Positions 40,535 through 50,340 are shown, counted from the first letter of the stretch. The stretch is DNA of 64,000 bases from Streptomyces minutiscleroticus (GCF_014650875.1 NZ_BMVU01000026.1:54689-118688), one strand, 5' to 3'. The notes: generated from the letters alone by a model not told the origin. Translations and numbers: made by a program.

Positions 40535-43132
40535 GTGACCGTGGTTCCGGCACTGCCGTCCCACACCCTCATAGGGCGGGAGGACACCCTCGGCAGCCTC
40601 GAAGACCTCCTCGTCGGCCTGGAGCGCCACACCTCGGACCTCGCCCTCCTCACCGGCCCGGCCGGAGTGGGCCGCACCGCCCTGCTCGACCGGGCCGTCG
40701 CCCGGGCCCGCGCGGCCGGTACGGCCGTCGGCGTCGCCCGCTGCTCGCCCCGCGAGTCCCGCGTCCCCTACGCCGTCGTCACCCAGCTGATGGCCAGCCT
40801 GTGGCCCGCCTCCCGGATCGGCGCCCTCGCCGCGGCCGAGGGCGACGCGCAGTCGGCGGCCGCCGTCATGGTGCGGATGTGCGACACCCTGCTGTCGAGC
40901 TCGGTGGCCCGCCCGGTCCTGCTGGCCGTGGACGACCTGCACCTCGCCGACCCCGAGTCCCTGCGCTGGCTGGTCGACCTCTCCCGCCGCCTGCACCACG
41001 GCTCCGTCCTCGTGCTGGGCACCTCGCCGCTCCCGCTGCGCCAGCTCCTCGTCGCCGCCGGCGCCGAACTGCCCGACGGCCCCTGCCTCGTCCGCCCCCT
41101 GCGCGTCGACCCGCTGGACGCCGAGGACTCGCGCGCGCTGCTGAGCGCCCGCGCCGGCCGTCCGGTGCCGCCGTCCGCGCTGTCCGTCGACGCCGTCGCC
41201 GACGGGCACCCCGCCGTGCTGTGCGCGGTCGCCGACCGGATCGCGGCGCTCGGCCGGCCCCTGGAGGCCGACGACGTCCCCGGACTCGCCGCCGCCGGAC
41301 GCGCGGCCTGGTCGGCCTGCGCCCTCTCCGCCGTCCGCGGCCTGCCCGACGACGCCGTACGGCTCCTGCGGGTGATCGCCGCGGCCGGGCGCACGCTCGA
41401 CGCAGACCGGATCGCCGCGCTCGCCGGGCTGGCGGACACCGCCTTCGAGGACGCCGTCGCCGTCCTGCGCTCCTGCGGACTGCTCGCCGGGCACACCGGC
41501 ACCCCCCGGCTGCGCCACGCCTGGTTCGCCGACGACGTCCTGGCCGGCCTGACCCGGGCCGAACGCGACGCCCTGCACGTCCGCGCGGCCGCCCTCCAGG
41601 GCGACAGCGGCCTCCGCATCGGCACCGTCGTCGACATGCTCGGCGCCGTCACCGGCCTCGTCCGCCCCCGCACCGCCTCCGGTCCCGGGGCCGGCCGGCC
41701 CGTGCGCGGCGCCGACAAGGCCACCACCGCCGCGCTCCGCCTGGCCCTGCGCGAACCCGTCCCCGACTCCGAACGCGTCCGGCTCCTGCTCCGGCTCGCC
41801 ACCGCCGAGGCCGTCTCCGCCCCGCAGGCCAGCGACGGCCGGCTGCGCCAGGTACTGCTGCGGCACGCCACCGAGGAGACCTGGCCGGGCGTCCTGCGCG
41901 CCGCCGACCTCCTGCTCGCCCGGGGCGACGCCGACACCGCCCGCTGGGTCATCGCCGACGTCCACCAGCGCGCCCTGACCGGGATACCCGACCCGCTCCT
42001 GCGCCCGCTGCGCGCCCTCGGCCGGCTCGCGCAGAACGAGAAGGGCGGTCTGCCCCTCGTCGCCCCCGCCCCCTCCCACTCCGACCGCCCCGGGCACCCC
42101 GCCCAGGCCGCGGTCGCCGCCTGGTTCCTTGCCACCCGCGCCGAGGAGCGCGCCCGGGTCCTGGAGCTGGCCCGGCAGGTGTCGGCCGACCCCGAGGGCG
42201 TGCCCCTGATGTGCCGGCTGGCCGCGGCCCGCGCCCTGTCGTGCGCCGACGACGTCCCCGGCGCCGTCGCCGGTTTCGACGCCGTCGCCGCGGAGGCCCG
42301 GCGCAGCGGTGCCCGCGCCGTCGTCGCGCAGGTCCTGCTGTGCCACGCCGAGACCGCCGTACGGCTCGGACGGCCCGAGGAGGCCCTGCGCCACCTGGCC
42401 GAGGCCGTCCGGGAGCTGCCCCGCGCCTCCTGGCACTCCCTGCTGCTGCCCCGGCTCGCCGCCGCCGAGATCCTCGCCCTGCTGCGCTGCGGCCGCGTGG
42501 ACGAGGCCCGGACCGCCGCCGAACGCGCCGCGCAGGCGCCCGCCGGGGAGGAGAGCGTCGCCACCGCCCACCTGCTGTACGCGCGCGCCGAACTGGCCCT
42601 GATCGACGAGGACGCCCCGCGCGCCCTGCTCCTGCTGGAGGAGTGCGGCCGGCTGCTGCGCTCCCGCCGCTGGCGCAACCCCGTGCTCATCCCCTGGCGG
42701 CACACCGCGGCCGTCGCCCAGCACCTGCTCGGCGCCTCCGGGACCGCCGGCGAGCTGCTGACCGAGGAGCACCGGATCGTCGAGCACTGGGGCACGGGCC
42801 GGGCCTTCACGGCCCTGCGCGCCCGTGTGCGCGAGACGCTCGCCGACCACGGCGTCGACCTTCCCGAGCCGGTGGACGCCGCCCGGCCCGCCGCCGCTTC
42901 CGGACCCGCCGCCACCGCCGGCGAAGCGTCCGCCGGCGACGTCCTGTCCGCGTCCGAGCGGCAGGTCGCCGACCTCGTGGCCGCCGGTCTCACCAACCGG
43001 GAGATCGCCGACCGGCTCGGCATGGCCACCCGCACGGTCGAGCTCCGGCTGACCAAGACCTACCGCAGACTCGGCGTCAGGGGCCGGGCGGCCCTGGTGG
43101 CCCATGTCCTGGCCGGGCGGGAGAGCGCCTGA
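40535..43132 (+). CDS. LAL-family LuxR regulator 2 (Walker A Lys replaced by Arg)
   Basis: This 865-residue regulator has the same layout as its neighbours. Walker A reads GPAGVGRT at residues 41-48, with CGC (Arg) at the invariant Lys. Walker B LLAVDDLHLADPESLRWL is intact. The helical middle is followed by the LuxR HTH, SASERQVADLVAAGLTNREI and RLGMATRTVELRLTKTYRRL. Arg at this position usually cripples ATP hydrolysis and weakens binding. GTG 40535 follows GGGAGG. The stop is three bases before the next start, so 2 and 3 are coupled. Confidence 0.92.
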   Translation: MTVVPALPSHTLIGREDTLGSLEDLLVGLERHTSDLALLTGPAGVGRTALLDRAVARARAAGTAVGVARCSPRESRVPYAVVTQLMASLWPASRIGALAAAEGDAQSAAAVMVRMCDTLLSSSVARPVLLAVDDLHLADPESLRWLVDLSRRLHHGSVLVLGTSPLPLRQLLVAAGAELPDGPCLVRPLRVDPLDAEDSRALLSARAGRPVPPSALSVDAVADGHPAVLCAVADRIAALGRPLEADDVPGLAAAGRAAWSACALSAVRGLPDDAVRLLRVIAAAGRTLDADRIAALAGLADTAFEDAVAVLRSCGLLAGHTGTPRLRHAWFADDVLAGLTRAERDALHVRAAALQGDSGLRIGTVVDMLGAVTGLVRPRTASGPGAGRPVRGADKATTAALRLALREPVPDSERVRLLLRLATAEAVSAPQASDGRLRQVLLRHATEETWPGVLRAADLLLARGDADTARWVIADVHQRALTGIPDPLLRPLRALGRLAQNEKGGLPLVAPAPSHSDRPGHPAQAAVAAWFLATRAEERARVLELARQVSADPEGVPLMCRLAAARALSCADDVPGAVAGFDAVAAEARRSGARAVVAQVLLCHAETAVRLGRPEEALRHLAEAVRELPRASWHSLLLPRLAAAEILALLRCGRVDEARTAAERAAQAPAGEESVATAHLLYARAELALIDEDAPRALLLLEECGRLLRSRRWRNPVLIPWRHTAAVAQHLLGASGTAGELLTEEHRIVEHWGTGRAFTALRARVRETLADHGVDLPEPVDAARPAAASGPAATAGEASAGDVLSASERQVADLVAAGLTNREIADRLGMATRTVELRLTKTYRRLGVRGRAALVAHVLAGRESA

Positions 43133-43135
43133 CCC

Positions 43136-45904
43136 ATGCTGCTGGAGCGCGAGGAGGAGCAGGTCGTCCTGAACGAGGCGGTCGCCGAGGCGCGGTCGGG
43201 CTCCGGCGCCCTGGTCCTCGTCGACGGCGAGGCGGGCACCGGCACCACCGCCCTGCTCCAGCGGCTGGCCGACGTGGCGGGTGACCGCGGCGCCCTCGTC
43301 CTGCGCTCCGCCGGGACCGCCACCGAACGGTCCGTCCCCTTCGGCGTCGTACGCCAGCTGATCCTGCAACTGGCCGCCGAGCCCGGGGTCGCCGTCCCGC
43401 CCGTCGCCCACCCCGTGCTCGCCGCCGTGGCCGACCCGCGGGCCGCCGCGAGAGGTCCCGCCGCCTTCGCCGACACCCTGCACCGGCTCCACATCCTGTT
43501 CGCCGCGACCGCCGCCGAACGCACCGTGGCGCTCCTGGTGGACGACCTGCGCTGGGCCGACGAGGCCTCCCTGCACGCGCTGGCCCACCTCGCCGCACGC
43601 CTCGACGGCATGCCCGTACTGATCGCCGTGGTCCGCAAGGGCGGCCTCGGCGCACCCGATCCACTGGTCCGTGAGATCGCCGACCGCGCCACCCACCGCG
43701 TCCGCGCCCGGCCGCTGACCCGGCACGCCACGGCCCGGTTGGTGGAGAACCGTTTCGGCGCCGACTGCCCCGCTGAGTTCGCCCGGACCTGCCACGAGGT
43801 CACCGGTGGCCGGCCCAAGGACCTGAGGGTGCTCGCCGACCGGGCCCGGCTGCGCCGCCTGGGCGCTCCGCACTGGCGCACCCGGGACCTGCGCGAACTG
43901 GGCGAGTCACTGTGCCGGGAGAGGCTGCTGCTGGCGCTGCGCAGGGAACCGGTGCTCGACGCCTACGCCAAGGCCGCCGCCGTCCTCGGGCCGGGCGCCG
44001 ACCGCGAGCTCGTGGCCCGGCTGGCCGGACTCAGCGAGGAGGAGTGCGACCACGCCCGCGCGTCCCTGGCCGCCCTCTGGCCCGCGGGCGCGGGGGGAGC
44101 GGACGGCGTACCGGACATCGGCGGGGTCGTCCTGCGCGCCATGAGCGCCGAGGAGAGCTCCCACTGGTACCGGGAGGCGTCCGTCCTGCTGGAGGAGAGC
44201 GGCGCGGGCCCCGAGGAGGCCGTCGCCCCCCTGCTCCACGTCGACCGGATCGGCGACCCCTGGGAGATCCACCAGCTGCGCGCCGCCGCCGCGGCCGCCC
44301 GCCGGCGCGGCGCCCCCGACGACGCCGTGCGCTACCTGGGCCGGGCCCTCGCCGACGTGCCCGCCGACGGACCGGTCCGCGCGGAGCTGCTCTTCGAACT
44401 CGGCACGATCGAACTCGACTCGGGCGCGCCCTCGGCCCGCCGCCACCTGGCGCAGGCCGCCCGCCTCATGCCGCGGCCCGGGCGGCGGGCCGAGATGGTG
44501 GCGAGCGTGCCGATGCGCACCGTCGCCGGCGACCCCGAACTGGTCGGGCTCGTGCGGGAGACCGCCGCCGCGCTGGGCACCCCGCCCGAGGAGGACCGGC
44601 AGGGCGGCTGGCTCGCGATGCGCCTGGAGGCGCGGGTCCGCTACGTCGGCCTCGACGACCACGCGACCGTCGTCTCGGCCGCGCGGCGCCTGCGGGAACT
44701 GGGCGAACTCCACGGCGACGTCTCCGAGGCCGAGCGGGAACTCCGTACCGTGCTGCTGTTCTGCGCCGCGATGCACGGGCGCACCGGTCACCGGGACGTC
44801 GTCCGGATGGCCCGTCAGGTGCTCGACCACGAGCCCGCGCACTCCTGCCTGCACGGCCCCGCGCTCGAACTCGTGCCCCCGGTGCTGTGCATCGCGGAGG
44901 CCCCGCAGGCCGCGGCCTCCTGGCTCGGCGCCGCGCGCCTGTACGCGGCCCGCGAGGGGACCCCGGCCCAGCGGGCCCGGGTCGAGGCGCAGTGGGGACT
45001 GGTCCTGCTCGCCCGGGGCGAGGCCGCCGCGGCCCGCGCGTGCGCGCTGCGCGCCGCCGCGCTGACCGCCGGGGAACCGTCCGAGGACCGGCTGCTGCCC
45101 ACCCTCACCCTGGGCCGGATCGCCACCGACCTCGACGACGAGGAGCTGGCCGGACAGGTCGACATCGATGTCGAGGGCCCCGGCGCCGACGTGCGGCTGT
45201 TCGCCCTGGACCGCACGCTGCGCGGGATCAGGGCCGAGGCGCGGGGCGATCTGACGGTCGCGCTCACCCGGTACCTCGACTGCGGGCGGGCGCTGGAGCG
45301 GGCCGGCTGGTTCAACCCCTGGCTGTTCCGCTGGCAGGTGCGGGCGGCCCGGCTCCAGTACCGGCTGGGCATGACCGCCCGCGCGCAGGAGACGGCCGAG
45401 CAGTACCAGGAACGCGCCGTGGCCTGGGGAACGCCCAGCGGAGTGGGGCGCGCCCTGAGACTGCGCGGCGAGCTGACCGAGGGCCCGCACGGCACGGCGC
45501 TGCTGCGGGAGGCCGTCGACGCCCTCGACGCCGCGGGCAGCCGCCTCGATCTCGCCCATGCCCTGATCGCACTCGGACAGCGGCTGCAGGGCACCTCGGA
45601 CGCCGAGGGCGAGCGGCTCGCGGGCCGCGGGCGGCTGCTGCTGGCCGAGGCGCGCTCCGCCCCCGCCGACGCGGGATTCGCCGCACGGCCCGCGCGGGCG
45701 GTGGCGGCCGGTCTCACCCCCGCCGAGACGAAAGTCGCGCAGCGGGCCGCCCGGGGGCTGAGCAATCGGGACATCGCCGATGAACTGGAAATCAGTGTGC
45801 GCGCGGTGGAAAGGCACCTGACGAGTTCGTACCGGAAATTCGGGATAGCGGGCCGCGAGGGGCTCGCCCGTATGCTCGAACCCGATACGGCGGCGGACAG
45901 CTGA
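43136..45904 (+). CDS. LAL-family LuxR regulator 3 (Walker A Lys replaced by Thr)
   Basis: This 922-residue regulator has Walker A GEAGTGTT at residues 31-38, with ACC (Thr) at the invariant Lys position. Walker B VALLVDDLRWADEASLHAL is present. The C-terminal LuxR HTH is LTPAETKVAQRAARGLSNRD and ELEISVRAVERHLTSSYRKF. With Thr in the P-loop it should not bind ATP in the normal way and may work only with the other two proteins. ATG 43136 is three bases after the preceding stop. Confidence 0.92.
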   Translation: MLLEREEEQVVLNEAVAEARSGSGALVLVDGEAGTGTTALLQRLADVAGDRGALVLRSAGTATERSVPFGVVRQLILQLAAEPGVAVPPVAHPVLAAVADPRAAARGPAAFADTLHRLHILFAATAAERTVALLVDDLRWADEASLHALAHLAARLDGMPVLIAVVRKGGLGAPDPLVREIADRATHRVRARPLTRHATARLVENRFGADCPAEFARTCHEVTGGRPKDLRVLADRARLRRLGAPHWRTRDLRELGESLCRERLLLALRREPVLDAYAKAAAVLGPGADRELVARLAGLSEEECDHARASLAALWPAGAGGADGVPDIGGVVLRAMSAEESSHWYREASVLLEESGAGPEEAVAPLLHVDRIGDPWEIHQLRAAAAAARRRGAPDDAVRYLGRALADVPADGPVRAELLFELGTIELDSGAPSARRHLAQAARLMPRPGRRAEMVASVPMRTVAGDPELVGLVRETAAALGTPPEEDRQGGWLAMRLEARVRYVGLDDHATVVSAARRLRELGELHGDVSEAERELRTVLLFCAAMHGRTGHRDVVRMARQVLDHEPAHSCLHGPALELVPPVLCIAEAPQAAASWLGAARLYAAREGTPAQRARVEAQWGLVLLARGEAAAARACALRAAALTAGEPSEDRLLPTLTLGRIATDLDDEELAGQVDIDVEGPGADVRLFALDRTLRGIRAEARGDLTVALTRYLDCGRALERAGWFNPWLFRWQVRAARLQYRLGMTARAQETAEQYQERAVAWGTPSGVGRALRLRGELTEGPHGTALLREAVDALDAAGSRLDLAHALIALGQRLQGTSDAEGERLAGRGRLLLAEARSAPADAGFAARPARAVAAGLTPAETKVAQRAARGLSNRDIADELEISVRAVERHLTSSYRKFGIAGREGLARMLEPDTAADS

Positions 45905-46384
45905 ATAACTTCGGCCGCCGGCCGCAGACCACCGGCCGCCGGCCCCTGTATCCATGGCCGGAGCATTCCGCGGGATACGCCCGGTCGTCCTGCGTTCCCC
46001 CTCCATTCCCCTTTCCGTTTCTCGGGTGCGAGGGTTGCTCCGCGGGGCCCGACGACGGGGACCGGAAGGGCATGCGGAACGCTGCGCGCGAGGGCGATGG
46101 GGCCCGTGCGGGCGGTCGACCGGCCGAACCGGCCGCGCCCACCTGAGGGAACGATGCCCGAACGGGCGGTGCGGATGCCCTCTTCGTGCCCGGATCGCGG
46201 ATACGGGGCGGAATCCGGATCGGGACCGGAAACAGTGGGGAACGAGTCCGTGGAATGGCGCACCGCAAGTACCGCAACGCCGACCGAACCATGCCCCGCG
46301 GGTACCGCAGTCTTAACCGCAAAAGGTCTGGTGGATACCTGGAAGCCTTGACTTGACTTTTCAACGAATGGCAATCTCTGGGGC
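45905..46384. promoter_or_regulatory. Upstream region of the PAS-LuxR gene with a -35/-10 candidate
   Basis: About 480 bp without a gene. Near its end TTGACT (46348-46353) and CAATCT (46372-46377) are 18 bases apart, a fair vegetative-type promoter. The start point would fall at about 46384-46385, on or next to the GTG of the PAS-LuxR gene, which would make the transcript nearly leaderless. The -10 fits poorly at its first base. Confidence 0.45.
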
Positions 46385-47167
46385 GTGAAGAGGCGTACCG
46401 ATCGTCTCCCCGCATCACCCCCCTCCGAAGAAGCGCCTCTGAGGCTCGACTCAGAGAAAGAGTGGCCCACCCCCATGAAGAATGCAGGCCCCGACTCTGC
46501 TGAGATAATTCCCGGTGCTTCCCGCGATTGGGCGTCCGATTCCTATCGCGACAGCTACTGGGCGCTTTTCCAGCAGTCCTTCGTGTGCATGGCCAACCTG
46601 GACCTCGAGTTCCGCATCCTCGACGCCAACCAGTCGTTCATCCACCGGTTCGGTTCGAGTCCCGGCCGGGTGGCCGGGAAGAACTTCTGCGAGTTCCTCC
46701 ACCCCAGCGTGCAGATGAAGCTGCGCAACGAACTGACACGCCTGGCCGACGGCCAGAGCCCCCGCTTCGCCGGTCACATGGTCGCCGTCGACTCCAAGGA
46801 CGCCGTCTTCCTCGGAGAGATGACGGGCATCGCCGTGCGCAGCAGCACGGGTCGCGTCAACCGCATCCTGGTGCTGGTCGACCCCGAGGAGTCGGAGAGC
46901 AGTCCCCGGATCGTCAGCACCCGCCGCAAGCTGTTCAGCCCCATGCACGCCCGCATCCTGGAGGGCGTGGCGGCCGGCGAGTCCACGGTGCAACTGGCCA
47001 CGAAGCTCTTCCTCAGCCGCGGGGGAGTGGAGTACCACGTCTCCTCGCTGCTGCGGAAGATGAAGGTGACCAACAGGCCCGCGCTGATCTCGAAGAGCTA
47101 CTCCATGGGCGTCTTCACCGTGGGGCAGTGGCCGCCCCGGGTGCGCCCGGAGTTCGTCTCCGAGTGA
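46385..47167 (+). CDS. PAS-LuxR regulator (PimM-like)
   Basis: The 260-residue protein (230 if ATG 46475 is used) has a PAS domain from SYWALFQQSFVCMANLDLEF through RILDANQSFIHRFGSSPGRV and AGKNFCEFLHPSVQ to RSSTGRVNRILVLVD. A C-terminal LuxR HTH follows (MHARILEGVAAGESTVQLAT, LFLSRGGVEYHVSSLLRKMK). This is the layout of PimM-type activators of polyene clusters, and here it sits beside three LALs. The start is uncertain: GTG 46385 lacks a ribosome site but coincides with a predicted transcription start, while ATG 46475 has a weak GAAAGAG upstream. Confidence 0.85.
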   Translation: MKRRTDRLPASPPSEEAPLRLDSEKEWPTPMKNAGPDSAEIIPGASRDWASDSYRDSYWALFQQSFVCMANLDLEFRILDANQSFIHRFGSSPGRVAGKNFCEFLHPSVQMKLRNELTRLADGQSPRFAGHMVAVDSKDAVFLGEMTGIAVRSSTGRVNRILVLVDPEESESSPRIVSTRRKLFSPMHARILEGVAAGESTVQLATKLFLSRGGVEYHVSSLLRKMKVTNRPALISKSYSMGVFTVGQWPPRVRPEFVSE

Positions 47168-47282
47168 CGCGCGCCCGACCGGCGGCCCTGCCGGCGGGCA
47201 GGAAGCGACCGCCCGGCAGGACCTGCCCGCGGGAAGCGGACGAGCCGTACGGCGGTCGCGGCCTGCGGGGCGGGACGACGGG

Positions 47283-47361
47283 CCGGCCGCCGGTTCGGCA
47301 GAGAGCCGGCGGCCGGTCCCGTACGGGAGACGATTCCGTACGGGAGGCCGGTTCCGTACGG
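47283..47361. terminator. Hairpin followed by three CCGTACGG palindromes
   Basis: CCGGCCGCCGG (47283-47293) pairs with 47306-47316, an 11-base perfect stem. After it the palindrome CCGTACGG appears at 47319, 47336 and 47354 (spacing 17 and 18). The set lies between the PAS-LuxR gene and the convergent siderophore operon and probably ends transcription from both sides. Confidence 0.6.
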
Positions 47362-47399
47362 AACGGCGGGCGGGCGCTCCGCCGGGCGGGCCGCCCGCG

Positions 47400-48251
47400 C
47401 TACCGGTGCGCCTCCTCGGCCGGAGTCCGCGCGGTCGTCGCGCCGGCCCGCGGCCGGACGTGGTGGCGGCCGATCGGGAGCATCAGGGGACGGCCCGAGA
47501 CCGGGTCCTCGATGATGTGGCTCTCCAGGCCGAACACGGTGCGGACGGTGTCCTCCGTCAGCACCTCCTGCGGGGTCCCGGCCGCGTGCAGCCGCCCCTG
47601 CGCGAGGGCGACGATGTGGTCCGCGTACCGGGCGGCGAGATTGAGGTCGTGCAGGACCATGACGATGGTGGTGCCGCGCGCCCGGTTGAGGTCGGTCAGC
47701 AGGTCCAGGACCTCGACCTGGTGGCTGGCGTCGAGGTAGGTGGTGGGCTCGTCGAGCAGCAGCAGGTCGGTCTGCTGGGCGAGCGCCATCGCGATCCACA
47801 CCCGCTGGCGCTGGCCGCCGGAGAGCTCGTCCACGGAGCGGTCGGCGAGCGCCGCCGTGTCCGTGGCGTCCAGGGCGGCGGCCACGGCCTCGTCGTCCTT
47901 CTCGTTCCAGCGGGCGAAGAGGCCCTGGTGGGGGTGGCGGCCGCGGCCGACGAGGTCGGCGACGGTGATGCCCTCGGGGGCGACCGGCGACTGGGGCAGC
48001 AGCCCGAGGGTGCGGGCCAGCTCCTTCGCGGGCAGGCGGTGCACCTCCTTGCCGTCCAGGACGACGCGCCCCTCGCGCGGGGCGAGCAGACGCGACATCG
48101 AGCGCAGGAGCGTCGACTTGCCGCAGGCGTTCGCGCCGACGACGGCCGTGACCCGGCCAGGCGGGACGACCAGGTCGAGGGAGTCGACGACGGTGCGGTC
48201 GCCGTAGCCGAGGGTGAGCCGCTCGGCCGCCAGGGAGTGGGACGTGGTCAC
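47400..48251 (-). CDS. Iron-siderophore ABC transporter ATPase
   Basis: The 283-residue FecE/FepC-type ATPase has Walker A GANACGKSTLLR, Q-loop LLPQSPVAPEGITVADLV, signature DELSGGQRQRVWIAMALAQQ, Walker B LLLLDEPTTYLD and H-loop VLHDLNLAARYADHI. It powers the two permeases upstream. The GTG at 48251 overlaps the permease stop, so the four genes are one coupled operon ending here. Confidence 0.95.
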   Translation of the reverse strand: MTTSHSLAAERLTLGYGDRTVVDSLDLVVPPGRVTAVVGANACGKSTLLRSMSRLLAPREGRVVLDGKEVHRLPAKELARTLGLLPQSPVAPEGITVADLVGRGRHPHQGLFARWNEKDDEAVAAALDATDTAALADRSVDELSGGQRQRVWIAMALAQQTDLLLLDEPTTYLDASHQVEVLDLLTDLNRARGTTIVMVLHDLNLAARYADHIVALAQGRLHAAGTPQEVLTEDTVRTVFGLESHIIEDPVSGRPLMLPIGRHHVRPRAGATTARTPAEEAHR

Positions 48252-49300
48252 AGGGAGCCTCCCGCCCGGTTGGTGCGGATGATCAGGTGGATGAGGTAGG
48301 GCGCGCCGAGGACGCCGGTGACGACGCCGACCGGGTACCGGGTGCCGAAGGCGTACTGGCCGGTGAAGTCGGCGACGAGCACCAGCAGGGAGCCGACGAG
48401 CCCGGCGGGCACGAGCAGGGAGGTGCCCGGTCCCACGATCCGGGCCGCGATGGGACCGGAGAGGAAGGCCACGAACGCGATCGGGCCGCAGGCCGCGGTC
48501 GCGAAGGCGATCAGCCCCACGGCGGCGACGATGACCGTGACGCGGGTGCGCTCCACACGGACGCCGAGGGCGGACGCGGTGTCGTCGCCGAGCTGCAGCG
48601 CGGCGAGGTTGCGCCGCTGCGACAGCAGTAGGGGGGCCAGCACGGCCAGGGCGAGGGCGGCGGGCACCACCTGGTCCCAGGTCGTGCCGTTGAGGCTGCC
48701 GGTCAGCCAGCGCATCGCCTCCTGGAAGTCCCACTCGGCGGCCTGGGACATCACGTAGGAGATGACACTGTCGAGCATGGCGGAGATCCCGATGCCGATC
48801 AGGATCAGCCGGGTGCCGACCACACCGTCCTTGAACGCCAGGAAGTACACCAGCAGGGCCACACCGAGGCCGGCGGCGATCGCGACGGCCGACACCGTCG
48901 TCTCGCCGAGGGAGAACGACACGATCGCGATGGCCGCCGCGGCGCTCGCGCCGGAGCTGATGCCGATGACGTCCGGACTGGCGAGCGGGTTGCGCAGCAT
49001 CGTCTGGAAGGTGACGCCGGCCAGGCCGAAGCTGAAGCCCGCCACCACGGCGAGCACCGCCCGCGGCAGCCGCAGCCGGCCGACGGTGAAGGACGCCCCC
49101 GGCACCTGCTCGCCGAACACCACCCGGAGCACGTCGTCGAACGGGTAGAAGGTCTGCCCGAACATCAGGGACACGACGAAGCCGGCGACGACGAGGACGG
49201 CCAGCGCCAGGACGACCAGACGCCGCCGGGACGCGCGGCGGACGCGCCCGCGCGCGACGGCCTCGACCGTCGACGGGCGGGTGACGACGTGGGCACTCAC
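48248..49300 (-). CDS. Iron-siderophore ABC permease (FecCD family), second
   Basis: This 350-residue permease has about nine to ten membrane segments. It has a basic N-tail, then RRLVVLALAVLVVAGFVVSL. Family blocks are PRAVLAVVAGFSFGLAGVTF with QTMLRNPLASPDVIGISSGA, and GPIAFVAFLSGPIAARIVG. It overlaps its neighbours by four bases at both ends. It pairs with the first permease to form the pore. Confidence 0.94.
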   Translation of the reverse strand: MSAHVVTRPSTVEAVARGRVRRASRRRLVVLALAVLVVAGFVVSLMFGQTFYPFDDVLRVVFGEQVPGASFTVGRLRLPRAVLAVVAGFSFGLAGVTFQTMLRNPLASPDVIGISSGASAAAAIAIVSFSLGETTVSAVAIAAGLGVALLVYFLAFKDGVVGTRLILIGIGISAMLDSVISYVMSQAAEWDFQEAMRWLTGSLNGTTWDQVVPAALALAVLAPLLLSQRRNLAALQLGDDTASALGVRVERTRVTVIVAAVGLIAFATAACGPIAFVAFLSGPIAARIVGPGTSLLVPAGLVGSLLVLVADFTGQYAFGTRYPVGVVTGVLGAPYLIHLIIRTNRAGGSL

Positions 49301-50340
49301 AGGGCACGCACCTTCTGCCTGCGGACGATGTAGATGAAGAACGGGCCGCCGATCAGCGCGGTGACGATGCCCACGTCGATCTCCGCGGGGCGCGCCACGA
49401 CCCGCCCGACCACGTCGGCGGCGGTCAGCAGCGAGCCGCCGAGGAGCGCCGAGAACGGCAGCAGCCAGCGGTGGTCCACGCCCACCAGCAGACGGCAGGC
49501 GTGCGGCACGACGAGCCCGACGAAGCCGATCGGCCCGGCGATCGCGGTCGACGCCCCGCACAGGACGACGGCGCCGAGCGCGGCCGTGGCCCGTACGAGG
49601 GCGACGCGCTCGCCGAGTCCGGCCGCGAGCTCGTCGCCCAGCGCGAGGGAGTTGAGCGCCCGCGCCGACAGCAGGCAGACGGCGAAGCCCACCAGCAGGA
49701 AGGGCAGCACCTGCCCGATGCGCTCGAAGGACGCCCCGCCGACGCCGCCGATCTGCCAGAGCTTGAAGCTGCCGGTGACGTCGTTGCGGGGGAGGATGAC
49801 GGCGGTGACGAGCGAGGCGAACGCCGCCGACGTGGCGGCGCCGGCGAGCGCGAGCTTCAGGGGCGTGGCGCCCCCGCGCCCGAGCGAGCCGACCGTGTGG
49901 ACGAACGCGGCCGAGAGCGCGGCGCCCGCCAGCGCGACCCAGATGTACCCGGTCGGCGAGGTGAGACCGAAGAACGCGACCGCCGTGACGACGGCGAGCG
50001 ACGCCCCCATGTTGACGCCGAGGACGCCCGGGTCGGCCAGCGGGTTGCGGGTCACGCCCTGCATGACACCGCCGGCCAGGCCGAGCGACGCGCCGACGAG
50101 CACCGCGAGCACCGTGCGGGGGATGCGCTTCGTGGCCGCCGCCTCCTCCAGGGTCCCGTCCGAGCCGCCGAGGGCCGCCCACACGTCGGACCAGGCGACG
50201 CTGCGCGAGCCGAGGGCGACGGAGGCCACCATGATCGCGGCCAGGACCAGCAGGGCCGCGAGGAGCCACAGGGTCCGGACACGGGCCGGACGCCGCACCA
50301 CGGCGGCGTCCGGCACTGCTGGGGTTCGTACTGTCGTCAC
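49297..50340 (-). CDS. Iron-siderophore ABC permease (FecCD family), first
   Basis: This 347-residue permease contains PRTVLAVLVGASLGLAGGVM with QGVTRNPLADPGVLGVNMGA, and GPIGFVGLVVPHACRLLVG, all standard for the BtuC/FecCD fold. GTG 50340 overlaps the stop of the binding-protein gene. The product is an integral membrane protein of the importer. Confidence 0.94.
   Translation of the reverse strand: MTTVRTPAVPDAAVVRRPARVRTLWLLAALLVLAAIMVASVALGSRSVAWSDVWAALGGSDGTLEEAAATKRIPRTVLAVLVGASLGLAGGVMQGVTRNPLADPGVLGVNMGASLAVVTAVAFFGLTSPTGYIWVALAGAALSAAFVHTVGSLGRGGATPLKLALAGAATSAAFASLVTAVILPRNDVTGSFKLWQIGGVGGASFERIGQVLPFLLVGFAVCLLSARALNSLALGDELAAGLGERVALVRATAALGAVVLCGASTAIAGPIGFVGLVVPHACRLLVGVDHRWLLPFSALLGGSLLTAADVVGRVVARPAEIDVGIVTALIGGPFFIYIVRRQKVRAL

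Noticed and set aside
40421..43873. A 1150-codon open frame antisense to LAL genes 2 and 3
   Set aside because: It is Gly/Val/Gln-rich with no domain and mirrors the codon bias of the real genes on the other strand; a shadow frame expected in very G+C-rich DNA.
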